Program-made: the position numbers and the translations under genes
Shown here: in pieces, positions 44,999-56,149 of the stretch
Numbering within the stretch: position 1 is the first letter of the stretch
How the letters are laid out: each line of letters starts with the position of its first letter
Notes under the pieces: model-generated
Told to the model about the DNA's origin: nothing
The model's database searches: none
The model's input: only the letters and a program-made list of their open reading frames with translations
Assembly (NCBI RefSeq): GCF_002068095.1
Contig: NZ_LWIG01000007.1
Span: forward strand, 198,319 to 262,318
From: Bradyrhizobium sacchari
GTDB lineage: Bacteria; Pseudomonadota; Alphaproteobacteria; Rhizobiales; Xanthobacteraceae
Direction of reading: 5' to 3'
Length of the DNA stretch: 64,000 nt

Positions 44999-46768
44999 AT
45001 GCAGAGCCGGCTTCCCATCATCGTCTTCGCACTTCTGATGGCTGCGATTCCGTTCGTTCCGGGCATGCCGCCGTTCTGGATCGTGCTGCTCGACAATATC
45101 GGCCTTGCGGCTCTCGTCGCCATGGGCCTCGTGCTGCTGACCGGCGTCGGCGGCCTGACCTCGTTCGGGCAGGCGGCCTTCGTCGGGTTCGGCGCGTACA
45201 CCACCGCCGTGCTGTCGACATCCTATGGCCTGTCGCCCTGGCTGACGCTGCCGCTGTCGCTCTTGGTCAGCGGATCGCTGGCGGTGCTGCTCGGGCTGAT
45301 CACGGTCCGCCTGTCGGGCCACTATCTGCCGCTCGGCACGCTCGCCTGGGGGCTAGGGCTGTTCTACCTCTTCAGCAAGCTGGAGTTCCTCGGGAGAAAC
45401 GACGGCATCTCGGCAATCCCGCCGCTGTCGATCGGCGCGTTCAAGATGCTCTCGCCCGGCTCGATCTACTACGCGATCTGGGTCGCCGTGATCCTCTCGG
45501 CGCTGCTGACGATGAACCTGCTGGATTCCCGCACCGGCCGCGCCATCCGCGCGCTGCGGCGCGGCCATGTCGCGGCCGAAGCGTTCGGCGTGCACACGCC
45601 GCGGGCCAAGCTCTTGGTGTTCATCCATGCCGCCGTGCTGGCCGGCCTTTCGGGGTGGCTCTACGCGCATCTGCAGCGTGCGGTGAACCCGACGCCGTTC
45701 GGCGCGCAGGCCGGCATCGAATATCTCTTCATCGCGGTGGTCGGCGGCGCCGGCTATGTCTGGGGCGGCGTGCTGGGCGCGGCCATCGTCGTGGTGCTCA
45801 AAGAGGTGCTGCAAAGCTATCTGCCGCTGATCCTGCCCGGTTCCGGCCAGGTCGAGACCATTGTATTCGGCATCATGCTGGTGGCGCTGCTGCAACTCGC
45901 CCCCGGCGGCCTGTGGCCCTGGCTGATGTCCTTCCTGCCCGAGCGCACGAGTGGCAAGAAGCCGGACACCTCGCTGAAGCTGGAATCGCGTGCACGCGCC
46001 ACCGGCCAGTCCGGTGTCCTGCTCCAGGTCGAAAAGGCGCGAAAACAATTCGGCGGCGTGGTCGCGGTCAACAACGTCTCCTTCGAGGTCCAGGCCAAGG
46101 AGATCGTCGCGCTGATCGGACCGAACGGCGCCGGCAAGAGCACCACCTTCAACCTGATCACCGGCGTGCTGTCGGCCACATCAGGCTCGATCTCGGTGCT
46201 CGGCAGAAAGGTCGACAAGGCGCCGCCGCAGGAGATCGTCAAGCTCGGCATCAGCAGGACCTTCCAGCACGTCAAGCTGGTGCCCGACATGACCGTGCTT
46301 GAGAATGTCGCGATCGGCGCGCATCTGCGCGGCCATTCCGGACCCGTTTCCTCGATGCTGCGGCTCGATCGCGCCGACGAGGCAAAACTGCTCTCCGAAG
46401 CCGCCCGCCAGATCGAGCGCGTCGGCCTCGCCGAGCAGATGCACCAGCTCGCAGGTTCGCTCTCGCTCGGCCAGCAGCGCATCGTCGAGATCGCCCGCGC
46501 GCTGTGCGTCGACCCGATGCTGCTGCTGCTCGACGAGCCGGCCGCGGGCCTGCGCCACATGGAGAAGCAGCGGCTCGCAACGCTGCTGCGGGACTTGCGC
46601 GACGGCGGCATGAGCGTGCTGCTGGTGGAGCACGACATGGGCTTCGTGATGAACCTCGCCGATCGCATCGTCGTGCTCGATTTCGGCACCAAGATCGCGG
46701 AAGGCACGCCCGCCACGATCAAGACCAATCCCGAAGTGATCAAGGCCTATCTCGGAGTGGCGGCATGA
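44999..46768 (+). CDS. Fused LivM permease-LivG ATPase
   Basis: A 589-residue fusion. Residues 1-310 form the LivM permease ([35 protein letters not shown]); a short linker of about 30 residues ([20 protein letters not shown]) leads to the LivG ATPase, residues about 340-589 ([55 protein letters not shown]). Such fusions occur in aromatic-acid Liv systems. Overlaps livF by four bases (ATGA). Confidence 0.9.
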   Translation: MQSRLPIIVFALLMAAIPFVPGMPPFWIVLLDNIGLAALVAMGLVLLTGVGGLTSFGQAAFVGFGAYTTAVLSTSYGLSPWLTLPLSLLVSGSLAVLLGLITVRLSGHYLPLGTLAWGLGLFYLFSKLEFLGRNDGISAIPPLSIGAFKMLSPGSIYYAIWVAVILSALLTMNLLDSRTGRAIRALRRGHVAAEAFGVHTPRAKLLVFIHAAVLAGLSGWLYAHLQRAVNPTPFGAQAGIEYLFIAVVGGAGYVWGGVLGAAIVVVLKEVLQSYLPLILPGSGQVETIVFGIMLVALLQLAPGGLWPWLMSFLPERTSGKKPDTSLKLESRARATGQSGVLLQVEKARKQFGGVVAVNNVSFEVQAKEIVALIGPNGAGKSTTFNLITGVLSATSGSISVLGRKVDKAPPQEIVKLGISRTFQHVKLVPDMTVLENVAIGAHLRGHSGPVSSMLRLDRADEAKLLSEAARQIERVGLAEQMHQLAGSLSLGQQRIVEIARALCVDPMLLLLDEPAAGLRHMEKQRLATLLRDLRDGGMSVLLVEHDMGFVMNLADRIVVLDFGTKIAEGTPATIKTNPEVIKAYLGVAA

Positions 46769-47496
46769 GCGCGCTGTTGTCCGTCACCGATGCCCACGTC
46801 GCCTATGGCAAGGTCGAGGCCGTGCGTTCGGTCTCGCTCGAGGTCGGCGCCAACCAGATCGTCACCATCGTCGGCGCCAACGGCGCCGGCAAGACCACGC
46901 TCCTCTCCGCCATCATGGGCATCCTGCCGCTGAAGGGCCGCGTTGCCTTTGCCGGCCAGGATCTCGCGCGGCTCGACATCGAGGACCGCGTTGCGATGGG
47001 GCTCGGCCTCGTGCCCGAGCATCGCGAATTGTTCGTGACCATGAATGTCGAGGACAATCTCGAGCTCGGGGCCTTCCGCATCGAACGGAGCCGGGCGAAG
47101 TCCTCGATCGAGCGCATCTATACGCTGTTTCCGCGGCTCAAGGAGCGCCGCAAGCAGCTCGCCGGCACCTTGTCCGGCGGCGAGCAGCAGATGCTCGCGA
47201 TGGGCCGCGCGCTGATGGGCGAGCCGAAGCTCCTGATGCTGGACGAGCCGAGCCTCGGCCTCGCCCCGATCATCGTCGCCGACATCTTCCGCATTGTCAC
47301 CGAGCTGCGCGCAGCCGGTGTGTCGGTGCTGCTGGTCGAGCAGAACGCGCAGGCCGCGCTGAAGATCGCCGACCAGGCCTATGTGATGGAGCTCGGCGAG
47401 TTCGTGCTGAGCGGCAAGGCCAGCGACATCGCCGCGAACGAGCGGGTGGCGGCGAGCTATCTCGGCTTCCAGCACGAAGGCGCGAGTGTGATCTAA
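46765..47496 (+). CDS. Liv-type ABC transporter ATPase (LivF)
   Basis: A 243-residue ATPase with VGANGAGKTTLLSAI, TLSGGEQQMLAMGRAL and LMLDEPSLGLAP. It begins at the ATG overlapping the previous stop; a far longer frame runs inside the fused gene and is not real. Third gene of the transporter. Confidence 0.92.
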   Translation: MSALLSVTDAHVAYGKVEAVRSVSLEVGANQIVTIVGANGAGKTTLLSAIMGILPLKGRVAFAGQDLARLDIEDRVAMGLGLVPEHRELFVTMNVEDNLELGAFRIERSRAKSSIERIYTLFPRLKERRKQLAGTLSGGEQQMLAMGRALMGEPKLLMLDEPSLGLAPIIVADIFRIVTELRAAGVSVLLVEQNAQAALKIADQAYVMELGEFVLSGKASDIAANERVAASYLGFQHEGASVI

Positions 47497-47507
47497 GTCT
47501 CTCCTCT

Positions 47508-47535
47508 GCCTCTCCCCGTTTTCAAGGGGAGAGGC
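47508..47535. terminator. Hairpin between convergent genes
   Basis: GCCTCTCCCC and GGGGAGAGGC are perfect 10-bp arms around GTTTTCAA. It lies between the convergent ends of livF and the PNPOx-like gene. No long T tract, but likely to stop transcription in both directions; it may be a solo arm of the CTCCCC repeat family. Confidence 0.6.
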
Positions 47536-47547
47536 AAAGAGCGCCGC

Positions 47548-48171
47548 TCACCCCGCCGCCTTCTCCTCCTTCAGCGCCGCGACTTCCGCCTCCAGCTCCG
47601 CGATACGCTGATCGCGTGCCGCCAGCGCGGCTGCGACATCCGGGGCATCGAACTTCTGCGGAATGTGCTGCGGGCAGTTGGTGTCCCAGGCTGCGATCTT
47701 GAACAGGATCACCTGCTCCGGCCGGGCGCGGTAGCCCTTCGGCATCAGCGACGTCGTCAGCGTCTCGTCGTCCTCGACGACACGGGCTTCGCCCCAGATC
47801 TTCACCCGTCGGCGGTGGGCGTAGTCCATCACGAAGATGTAGGCCTTGGGGTTCTCCGACAGGTTGCCCTGGGTGATGTATTGCCGGTTGCCGGAATAGT
47901 CGGTGAAGGCGAGCGTCTGCTTGTCCAGCACCTTCAAGAACCCCTTTGGGCCACCGCGATGCTGGATGTAGGGCTGCCCATCGGCCGAAGCCGTCGCAAA
48001 GTAGAAGCTGTTGGCGTCAGCCAGGAACGCCGCGAGGTTCTCGTCGACCTCGGTGCGCCATCCCCGCTGCTCGGCATGGGCATACCCCTCGCGCGATCCC
48101 TTTCGGGTCTGGATCGATTTCACAGCCGGCGAAAAGGCAACGTCGCTGGCATAGGTATGTACGGCAGTCAT
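47548..48171 (-). CDS. Pyridoxamine 5'-phosphate oxidase-like flavin protein
   Basis: A 207-residue protein of the PNPOx-like split-barrel family: DANSFYFATASADGQPYIQH, FTDYSGNRQYITQGNLSENP and AYIFVMDYAHRRRVKIWGEA. It probably binds FMN (or F420/haem) and reduces small molecules. The end (RDQRIAELEAEVAALKEEKA) is a coiled coil. Divergent from a LysR gene with an operator-like palindrome between them, so it is probably its target. Confidence 0.88.
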   Translation of the reverse strand: MTAVHTYASDVAFSPAVKSIQTRKGSREGYAHAEQRGWRTEVDENLAAFLADANSFYFATASADGQPYIQHRGGPKGFLKVLDKQTLAFTDYSGNRQYITQGNLSENPKAYIFVMDYAHRRRVKIWGEARVVEDDETLTTSLMPKGYRARPEQVILFKIAAWDTNCPQHIPQKFDAPDVAAALAARDQRIAELEAEVAALKEEKAAG

Positions 48172-48269
48172 CGGAACGTCTCCTGAGATTCCGGCGCATC
48201 GCTGCGTCTTTCGGCCGTTAATGTGGACCTTTCTGGATCTAGAACAATTGATCGCCTTGACACTTCATC

Positions 48270-48286
48270 ATTGCACTATATGCAAT
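48270..48286. promoter_or_regulatory. LysR-type operator
   Basis: ATTGCA-CTATA-TGCAAT is a T-N11-A palindrome of the LysR kind, just before the regulator ATG (48293) and about 100 bases from the divergent PNPOx-like gene. Confidence 0.65.
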
Positions 48287-48292
48287 AATGTC

Positions 48293-49177
48293 ATGGACCG
48301 GCTGGAAGCCATGCACGTCTTCGTCACCGTCGCCGACCTGCGCGGCTTCGCGCCGGCGGCGCGCAAGCTCAAGCTGTCGCCCTCGGTGGTGACGCGGATG
48401 ATCGCGGCGCTGGAGGAGCATCTCGGCGCCCGGCTGCTGCAACGGACCACGCGGCAGGTGAGATTGACCGATGTCGGCACGCGCTACCTGGAGCGCGCGC
48501 GGCGCATTCTCGCCGATGTCGAGGAGGCCGACGGCTCCGCGCGCGAGGAGCGCAACCGGCCAAGCGGGCGCCTCGTGGTCTCGGCGCCGGTCGGCTTCGG
48601 CCGGCTGCACGTCGGACCGGTCATGACCGCCTATCTCAAGCGCTATCCCGAGGTCGCCGCCGAGCTCAGGCTGTCGGACCAGCTCGTCAATCTCGTGGAA
48701 GATGCCGTTGACGTCGCAGTGCGGATCGGCCATCTCGCCGATTCCTCGTTGGTGGCGCGCCAGGTCGGCGAGATGCGGCGGATCGTGGTGGCCGCACCCG
48801 GCTATCTCAAGCGGCATGGCGAGCCGAAGTCGCCGGAGGCGCTACGCGAACACCAGACCATCCAGTTCGGGCCCTCGGCCGACTGGCACTTCGTGCAGGA
48901 CGGCCGCGACATCGAGGTGACGCCGACCCCGCGCTTCACCAGCAACAGCGCGGACGCGGCGCTGCAATATGCCGAGGCCGGCGGCGGCGTAACGCGGGTG
49001 CTGGCCTATCAGGCCGCCGAGGGGTTGAAGCACGGGCGGCTGAAAATCGTGCTGGCGAAATACCAGCAGCCCGCGCTGCCGATCCATATCGTCTACCCGA
49101 CCTCGCGCCTGCTCTCGGCCAAGGTGCGCGCGTTCATCGACCTGGTGGTGGAGACCGCGGAGTGGCGGTTCGGGTGA
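48293..49177 (+). CDS. LysR-family transcriptional regulator
   Basis: A 294-residue regulator. DNA-binding domain LEAMHVFVTVADLRGFAPAA to about residue 60, then the effector domain (VVSAPVGFGRLHVGPVMTAY, VDVAVRIGHLADSSLVARQV). Start at the ATG at 48293; an earlier frame start at 48221 lacks family sequence. Its target is probably the divergent flavin protein gene; the palindrome overlaps its own promoter. Confidence 0.9.
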   Translation: MDRLEAMHVFVTVADLRGFAPAARKLKLSPSVVTRMIAALEEHLGARLLQRTTRQVRLTDVGTRYLERARRILADVEEADGSAREERNRPSGRLVVSAPVGFGRLHVGPVMTAYLKRYPEVAAELRLSDQLVNLVEDAVDVAVRIGHLADSSLVARQVGEMRRIVVAAPGYLKRHGEPKSPEALREHQTIQFGPSADWHFVQDGRDIEVTPTPRFTSNSADAALQYAEAGGGVTRVLAYQAAEGLKHGRLKIVLAKYQQPALPIHIVYPTSRLLSAKVRAFIDLVVETAEWRFG

Positions 49178-49256
49178 GTGCCTGTGTTTCGGATGCGGTG
49201 CGCAGCACTGCGTCCGGGGCACGAGAGCGCAGTGTGCCGCACCGCCATCTCCGCAT

Positions 49257-49336
49257 CGTCATTGCGAGCGTAGCGAAGCAATCCAGAATCTTTCCGCAGT
49301 GGCAGTCTGGATTGCTTCGCTACGCTCGCAATGACG
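49257..49336. repeat. Palindromic repeat (CGTCATTGCGAGCGTAGCG family)
   Basis: CGTCATTGCGAGCGTAGCG and its complement at the right are near perfect, each followed by GAAGCAATCCAGA. The same family occurs at 49902-49988 and 55100-55179. Confidence 0.8.
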
Positions 49337-49371
49337 GAGCAAGGGGCGACATCGCGGCCCACCTCACGAAT

Positions 49372-49791
49372 CTACCCCTTCTTCGGCACCACGCGGAACG
49401 TGCCGCTGGCGCGCGCGATCACGGCGTCGTCGGCCTTGATCAGACTCTGCGCGAAACAGATCGTCTTGCCGGTCTTGATCACCTCGCTCTCGATCGAACA
49501 CCACTGGCCGATCTCCGCGGAGCCGACGAAATCGACCGAGAGCGAGACCGTCACGAACGACGTGGTCCAGCCCGTCGCCTGCGCGCAACTATAACCCATG
49601 GCGTTGTCGGCGAGCGCGGCGATGAGGCCGCCATGGATCAGGCCGCGGCCGTTGGTATGCGGCCTCGCCAGCCGGAGGCCGATGATGAGGGCCTTGTCGG
49701 TCTTCTTCGCGTAAAGCGGCTCCCACGGCTCGGTGAGAGGGCTCTTGCGAAAGAGCGGCTCGAATCCGGCCGGGATATCGATGAAGGTCAT
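49372..49791 (-). CDS. PaaI-family acyl-CoA thioesterase
   Basis: A 139-residue hot-dog-fold thioesterase with GRGLIHGGLIAALADNAMGY: the HGG-x8-DN motif of PaaI-type enzymes that hydrolyse phenylacetyl- and other aryl-CoA. It stands in a gap flanked by repeats near pobA; may clear stalled aromatic-CoA esters. Confidence 0.88.
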   Translation of the reverse strand: MTFIDIPAGFEPLFRKSPLTEPWEPLYAKKTDKALIIGLRLARPHTNGRGLIHGGLIAALADNAMGYSCAQATGWTTSFVTVSLSVDFVGSAEIGQWCSIESEVIKTGKTICFAQSLIKADDAVIARASGTFRVVPKKG

Positions 49792-49901
49792 GGCTGTCTC
49801 GCGTGTGTGTGGCTGCCGCCATTGAACGCGATGTGGATGACGGTTTCACCGCCTACAAAGTTTTAAACGGGATTTGCGCGGGTGTTTGAAACGGCCTCCG
49901 C

Positions 49902-49988
49902 CGTCATTGCGGGGAGCCCTTGAGACAAGGCAATCCAGAATCGACCCGCGGAGAGTTTCTGGATTGCTTCGCTGCGCTCGCAATGACG
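49902..49988. repeat. Palindromic repeat (CGTCATTGC family)
   Basis: CGTCATTGCGGGGAGCCCTT and GAGCGCAGCGAAGCAATCC-type right arm; it is more diverged on the left than the other two copies. Confidence 0.7.
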
Positions 49989-50022
49989 ATTTGGAGACAC
50001 CGTCCTGAATGGCGGTGCCGCT

Positions 50023-52462
<2,440 letters not shown>

Positions 52463-52476
52463 CGCGATGGCAGGCT

Positions 52477-52660
52477 CTCTCCCCCTCTCCCCGTTCTTAC
52501 GGGGAGAGGGTTGGGGTGAGGGGCTGCGTCCGCAACGTTGCTGACAGATGGACTCGCGGAGAGTCCCCCTCACCCGGAATTCGCGCGTTCCGCGCGCATT
52601 CCGGCCTCTCCCGCATCCGCCTTCGCCAAGGCTTCGGCGGACAAGCGCGGGGAGAGGCGA
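52477..52660. repeat. Palindromic repeat in the TRAP P-Q gap
   Basis: Starts CTCTCCCCCTCTCCCCG and GGGGAGAGGG; it ends with CCTCTCCC...GGGGAGAGG. The middle contains GACTCGCGGAGAGTC and CGGAATTCGCGCGTTCCG. Large compound of the CTCCCC family inside an operon. Confidence 0.7.
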
Positions 52661-52709
52661 AGGACCGCGGCTGGAGTCGAGCGAGAATGACATCACACAG
52701 GACACTCCC

Positions 52710-53219
52710 ATGAAGCGCGCCTGGATGGATCGCTTTATCGACACGATCGAATGGATCGCGGCCGGCTTCGTCGGCATCGTCGCACTCGACATCTTCCTGT
52801 CGGTGCTGCTGCGCAATACGCTGAACTATTCGATCCCCGACAGTTTCGACATCGGCCGCATGCTGCTCGGCATCCTGATCTTCTGGGGCATCGCGGCGAC
52901 CTCCTATCGCGGCACCCACATCACGGTCGACCTGGTCTGGGGCAATGTCAGCCCGCGCTATCAGCGCTGGATCGACGTGTTCGCAACGCTGGTGCTGCTG
53001 TTCGTCGTCACCGTGCAGACCTGGACATTGTTCGACAAGGTGCGCGGCACCTACAATGACAACGTCCAGACCTTCGACATGCACATGCCGACCTGGCCGT
53101 TCTTCGCGATCGCCTGGATCGGCGACGTTTCCGCCGTGCTGCTGATCGCGATCCGCACCTACCGATTGATCTTCCATCCCGAAGAGATGCACGACCCCAA
53201 GCTGAAGGCGACGGAGTAA
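52710..53219 (+). CDS. TRAP transporter small membrane subunit (DctQ)
   Basis: A 169-residue protein with four hydrophobic helices (IEWIAAGFVGIVALDIFLSV, WGIAATSYRGTHITVDLVWG). Ends two bases before the large subunit. Couples the binding protein to the permease. Confidence 0.9.
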   Translation: MKRAWMDRFIDTIEWIAAGFVGIVALDIFLSVLLRNTLNYSIPDSFDIGRMLLGILIFWGIAATSYRGTHITVDLVWGNVSPRYQRWIDVFATLVLLFVVTVQTWTLFDKVRGTYNDNVQTFDMHMPTWPFFAIAWIGDVSAVLLIAIRTYRLIFHPEEMHDPKLKATE

Positions 53220-53221
53220 CC

Positions 53222-54541
53222 ATGAGCACCGATGCCGTCGCCGTTATCGGCTTCGTTTCCCTCTTCGTCCTGATGCTGCTGCGCGTGCCGGTCGGCATGG
53301 CCATGGGCCTCGTCGGCGTCTCCGGCTTCTCCTATCTGGTCGGCGCCACGCCGGCGCTGAAGCTGGTCGGCCAGACCTCGATGCGGACGGTCACCGACTA
53401 CACGTTCGGCGTCATCCCGATGTTCCTGCTGATGGGCTCGTTCGTTTCCAATTCCGGCATGAGCCGCGAGCTGTTCCGCGCCGCCAACGGTTTTGTCGGA
53501 CACTTACGCGGCGGACTCGGCATCGCCACCGTCGGCGCCTGCGGCGGCTTTGCCGCGATCTGCGGCTCCTCGGTCGCGACCGCCGCGACCTTCTCCGCGG
53601 TCGCTTACCCAGAGATGCGCCGCTTCGGCTATCCGCAATCGTTCGCCACCGGCGTGATCGCGGCGGGCGGGACGCTGGGCGCGATGCTGCCGCCCTCCAC
53701 CGTGCTCGCGGTCTACGGCATCATCACCGAGCAGGACATCGGCAAGCTCTTCATCGCCGGCATCATCCCGGGCCTTTTGGCGATGACCATGTACATGATC
53801 ACGATCTTCCTGATCGGATACTTCCGGCCCGACTTCCTGCCCAAGGGCAAGGTGCTACCGTGGCGCGAGCGCTTTGCCGGCCTGAAGGACATCTGGGCGC
53901 CGGTGCTGCTGTTCGTATTCGTGATCGGCGGCCTCTACGGCCTGCCCTTCCTGCCGCGCTTCACGCCGACGGAGGCCGGCGGCGTCGGCGCCACCGGCGC
54001 CTTCATCATCGGCATGGTCACCGGACGGCTCGACCGCGAGAAGGTGCTGGCCTCGTTGCTGCAGGCGACGCGCACCGCGGCCGCGGTGTTCACCGTGCTG
54101 ATCGGCGCCTTGATCTTCGGCTATTTCCTGACGGTGACGCAGACGCCGCAGAAGGTGACGGAATTTCTGACTGGCCTCGGCCTAGGACCCTACGGCGTGC
54201 TGGCCCTGATCATGGTGATGTATCTCGTGCTCGGCTGCCTGATGGACGCCATGGCGATGATCATCCTCACCGTGCCGATCATCTTCCCCGTCATCATGCA
54301 TCTCGGCTTCGACCCGATCTGGTTCGGCGTCATCATCGTCATGACGGTCGAGCTCGGCCTGATCCATCCGCCGGTCGGCATGAACGTCTTCGTCATCAAG
54401 AGCGTGGTGAAGGACGTGTCGTTCTCCACCATCTTCAAGGGCGTGATCCCGTTCGTGGCGACGGATCTGGTGCGGCTCGTGATCTTGATCGCGTTCCCGC
54501 TGCTGGCGACTTGGCTGCCGACACGAATGATGGCGCATTAG
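53222..54541 (+). CDS. TRAP transporter large membrane subunit (DctM)
   Basis: A 439-residue permease with about twelve helices, with GACGGFAAICGSSVATAATF and TLGAMLPPSTVLAVYGIITE of the DctM family. Sodium- or proton-driven uptake of the substrate. Confidence 0.93.
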   Translation: MSTDAVAVIGFVSLFVLMLLRVPVGMAMGLVGVSGFSYLVGATPALKLVGQTSMRTVTDYTFGVIPMFLLMGSFVSNSGMSRELFRAANGFVGHLRGGLGIATVGACGGFAAICGSSVATAATFSAVAYPEMRRFGYPQSFATGVIAAGGTLGAMLPPSTVLAVYGIITEQDIGKLFIAGIIPGLLAMTMYMITIFLIGYFRPDFLPKGKVLPWRERFAGLKDIWAPVLLFVFVIGGLYGLPFLPRFTPTEAGGVGATGAFIIGMVTGRLDREKVLASLLQATRTAAAVFTVLIGALIFGYFLTVTQTPQKVTEFLTGLGLGPYGVLALIMVMYLVLGCLMDAMAMIILTVPIIFPVIMHLGFDPIWFGVIIVMTVELGLIHPPVGMNVFVIKSVVKDVSFSTIFKGVIPFVATDLVRLVILIAFPLLATWLPTRMMAH

Positions 54542-54628
54542 GCGTGCGTGATAGAGCGACGAGCTGTCTTCCCCTCTTGTGAGAGAGGGTGGCTCGCGGC
54601 GGCGCTATATCGACAATGAGGTGAAGCG

Positions 54629-55087
54629 ATGACCCCGACGCTCGAGACCAAATACGTCTTCACCATCACCGCACGGATCGGCGACGTCATCACCGCCGGC
54701 GAAACCGGCATCGGCGTTCGCCGCATCATCCCGATCATCGGCGGCGAGGTGACAGGCGCGATCACCGGCAAGGTGCTCCCCTTCGGCGCCGACTTCCAGA
54801 CGATCCGTCCCAACGAGCTGATCGACCTCGAAGCCAAATACGCCTTCGAGACCGACGACGGCGCCGTCGTCTATATCGAGAACAAGGGCATGCGCTTCGG
54901 ACCCGTCGAGCTCCTGCAAAAGCTCAAGCGTGGCGAGCCGGTCGATCCGAAGCTGATCTATTTCCGGACCGTGCCGAAATTCGAAACCGGGCACGAAACG
55001 TATCGCTGGCTGATGCAGCACATTTTCGTCGGCTCAGCCGCGCGCCACGCGGACCGCGTCGTGATCGACGTGCATCAGGTGGTGTGA
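54629..55087 (+). CDS. DUF3237 family protein
   Basis: A 152-residue soluble beta-barrel-like protein starting TPTLETKYVFTITARIGDVI with GVRRIIPIIGGEVTGAITGK and KLIYFRTVPKFETG. Function unknown; members are often found among aromatic or lactone catabolic genes. ATG preceded by GAGGTGAAG. Follows the TRAP genes. Confidence 0.88.
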   Translation: MTPTLETKYVFTITARIGDVITAGETGIGVRRIIPIIGGEVTGAITGKVLPFGADFQTIRPNELIDLEAKYAFETDDGAVVYIENKGMRFGPVELLQKLKRGEPVDPKLIYFRTVPKFETGHETYRWLMQHIFVGSAARHADRVVIDVHQVV

Positions 55088-55099
55088 GGAACGCCGCCT

Positions 55100-55179
55100 C
55101 GTCATTGCGAGCGTAGCGAAGCAATCCGGGGGCCCTCCCGAGCAAGATTCTGGATTGCTTCGCTGCGCTCGCAATGACG
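55100..55179. repeat. Palindromic repeat (CGTCATTGCGAGCGTAGCG family)
   Basis: CGTCATTGCGAGCGTAGCG...GAAGCAATCC at the left and GGATTGCTTCGCTGCGCTCG...GCAATGACG at the right. Confidence 0.8.
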
Positions 55180-55305
55180 GAGAATGTGGCTGCAGTTGCG
55201 TCCACAACCCATTTTTCCGCCCGCCGCTCCATCAGTTGGACGCCCGGCAACCCGCCCAATGGCCATATATTGGCCCCGCCCACCACCTTGACTCGCCCGA
55301 AATTC

Positions 55306-55320
55306 GTTATACAACATAAC
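55306..55320. promoter_or_regulatory. AT-rich inverted repeat upstream of the crotonase gene
   Basis: GTTAT-ACAAC-ATAAC ends 19 bases before the ATG of the crotonase, just where a repressor would block transcription. Base content is like the AT-rich sites of marR and pobA, in an otherwise GC-rich region. Confidence 0.5.
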
Positions 55321-55339
55321 TATTCTGATAAGGACGCAA

Positions 55340-56149
55340 ATGACACAGGGAAACGCCGATACCGCTGACGCGGGTGCCTCCGGGCTGCTCCGGATCGAGA
55401 GGGCGGACCGGGTTCTGACCGTGGGTCTGAACCGGCCGGCCAAGCGCAATGCGCTGAACGATGGCATCATCCTGGAAATCGGCGAGTGTTTTGCCTCCCT
55501 GCCCGAGGATATCGGCGCGGTTGTCATCCACGGCATCGGCGACCATTTCTCCTCAGGCCTCGACCTGTCCGAGCTGACCGAGCACGACGCCACTGGCGGC
55601 CTTCTGCATTCCCAGATGTGGCACCGGGTGTTCGACCGCATCCAGTACAGCCGGGTGCCCGTGATCGCGGCGCTCAGGGGCGCGGTGATCGGCGGCGGGC
55701 TGGAGCTTGCGTGCGCGGCGCATATCCGCGTCGCGGAGCCCTCGACCTATTTCGCGCTGCCGGAAGGGCAGCGCGGCATCTTCGTCGGCGGCGGCGGCTC
55801 GGTGCGGCTGCCGCGGCTGATCGGCGTTGCCAGGATGATGGACATGATGCTGACGGGGCGCGTCTACAGCGCGACCGAAGGCGCCTCCTACGGCTTCGCC
55901 CAATATGTCACGGAGGCCGGCAACGGGCTTGGCAAGGCGCTGGAGCTTGCGACCAAGATCGCCTCCAACGCGCCGCTGACGAATTTCGCCGTGCTCCAGG
56001 CGCTGCCGATGATCGCGGAAGCCAATCCCCAAACGGGTCTCTTGATGGAATCGCTCATGGCGACCGTCGCGCAGAGCGACAAGGAAGCCAAGCGCAGGAT
56101 CCGCGAATTCCTCGAGCACAAGACCGCCAAGGTGAAGCCGAAATCATGA
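55340..56149 (+). CDS. Enoyl-CoA hydratase/crotonase of the aromatic cluster
   Basis: A 269-residue crotonase. Both glutamates of classical enoyl-CoA hydratase are present: E122 (VIGGGLELACA) and E142 (YFALPEGQRGIFVGG), exactly 20 apart. The feruloyl-CoA hydratase-lyase of Pseudomonas has Ser at the first place, so this enzyme may hydrate without cleaving. It overlaps the ligase gene by four bases. It takes the place of CouA/Ech in hydroxycinnamate clusters. AAGGA lies before the ATG, and an AT-rich palindrome lies directly upstream. Confidence 0.9.
   Translation: MTQGNADTADAGASGLLRIERADRVLTVGLNRPAKRNALNDGIILEIGECFASLPEDIGAVVIHGIGDHFSSGLDLSELTEHDATGGLLHSQMWHRVFDRIQYSRVPVIAALRGAVIGGGLELACAAHIRVAEPSTYFALPEGQRGIFVGGGGSVRLPRLIGVARMMDMMLTGRVYSATEGASYGFAQYVTEAGNGLGKALELATKIASNAPLTNFAVLQALPMIAEANPQTGLLMESLMATVAQSDKEAKRRIREFLEHKTAKVKPKS

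Noticed and set aside
46504..47496. A 330-residue LivF
   Set aside because: The extra N-terminus lies in the overlapping fused gene in another frame; the ATG at 46765 fits the family.
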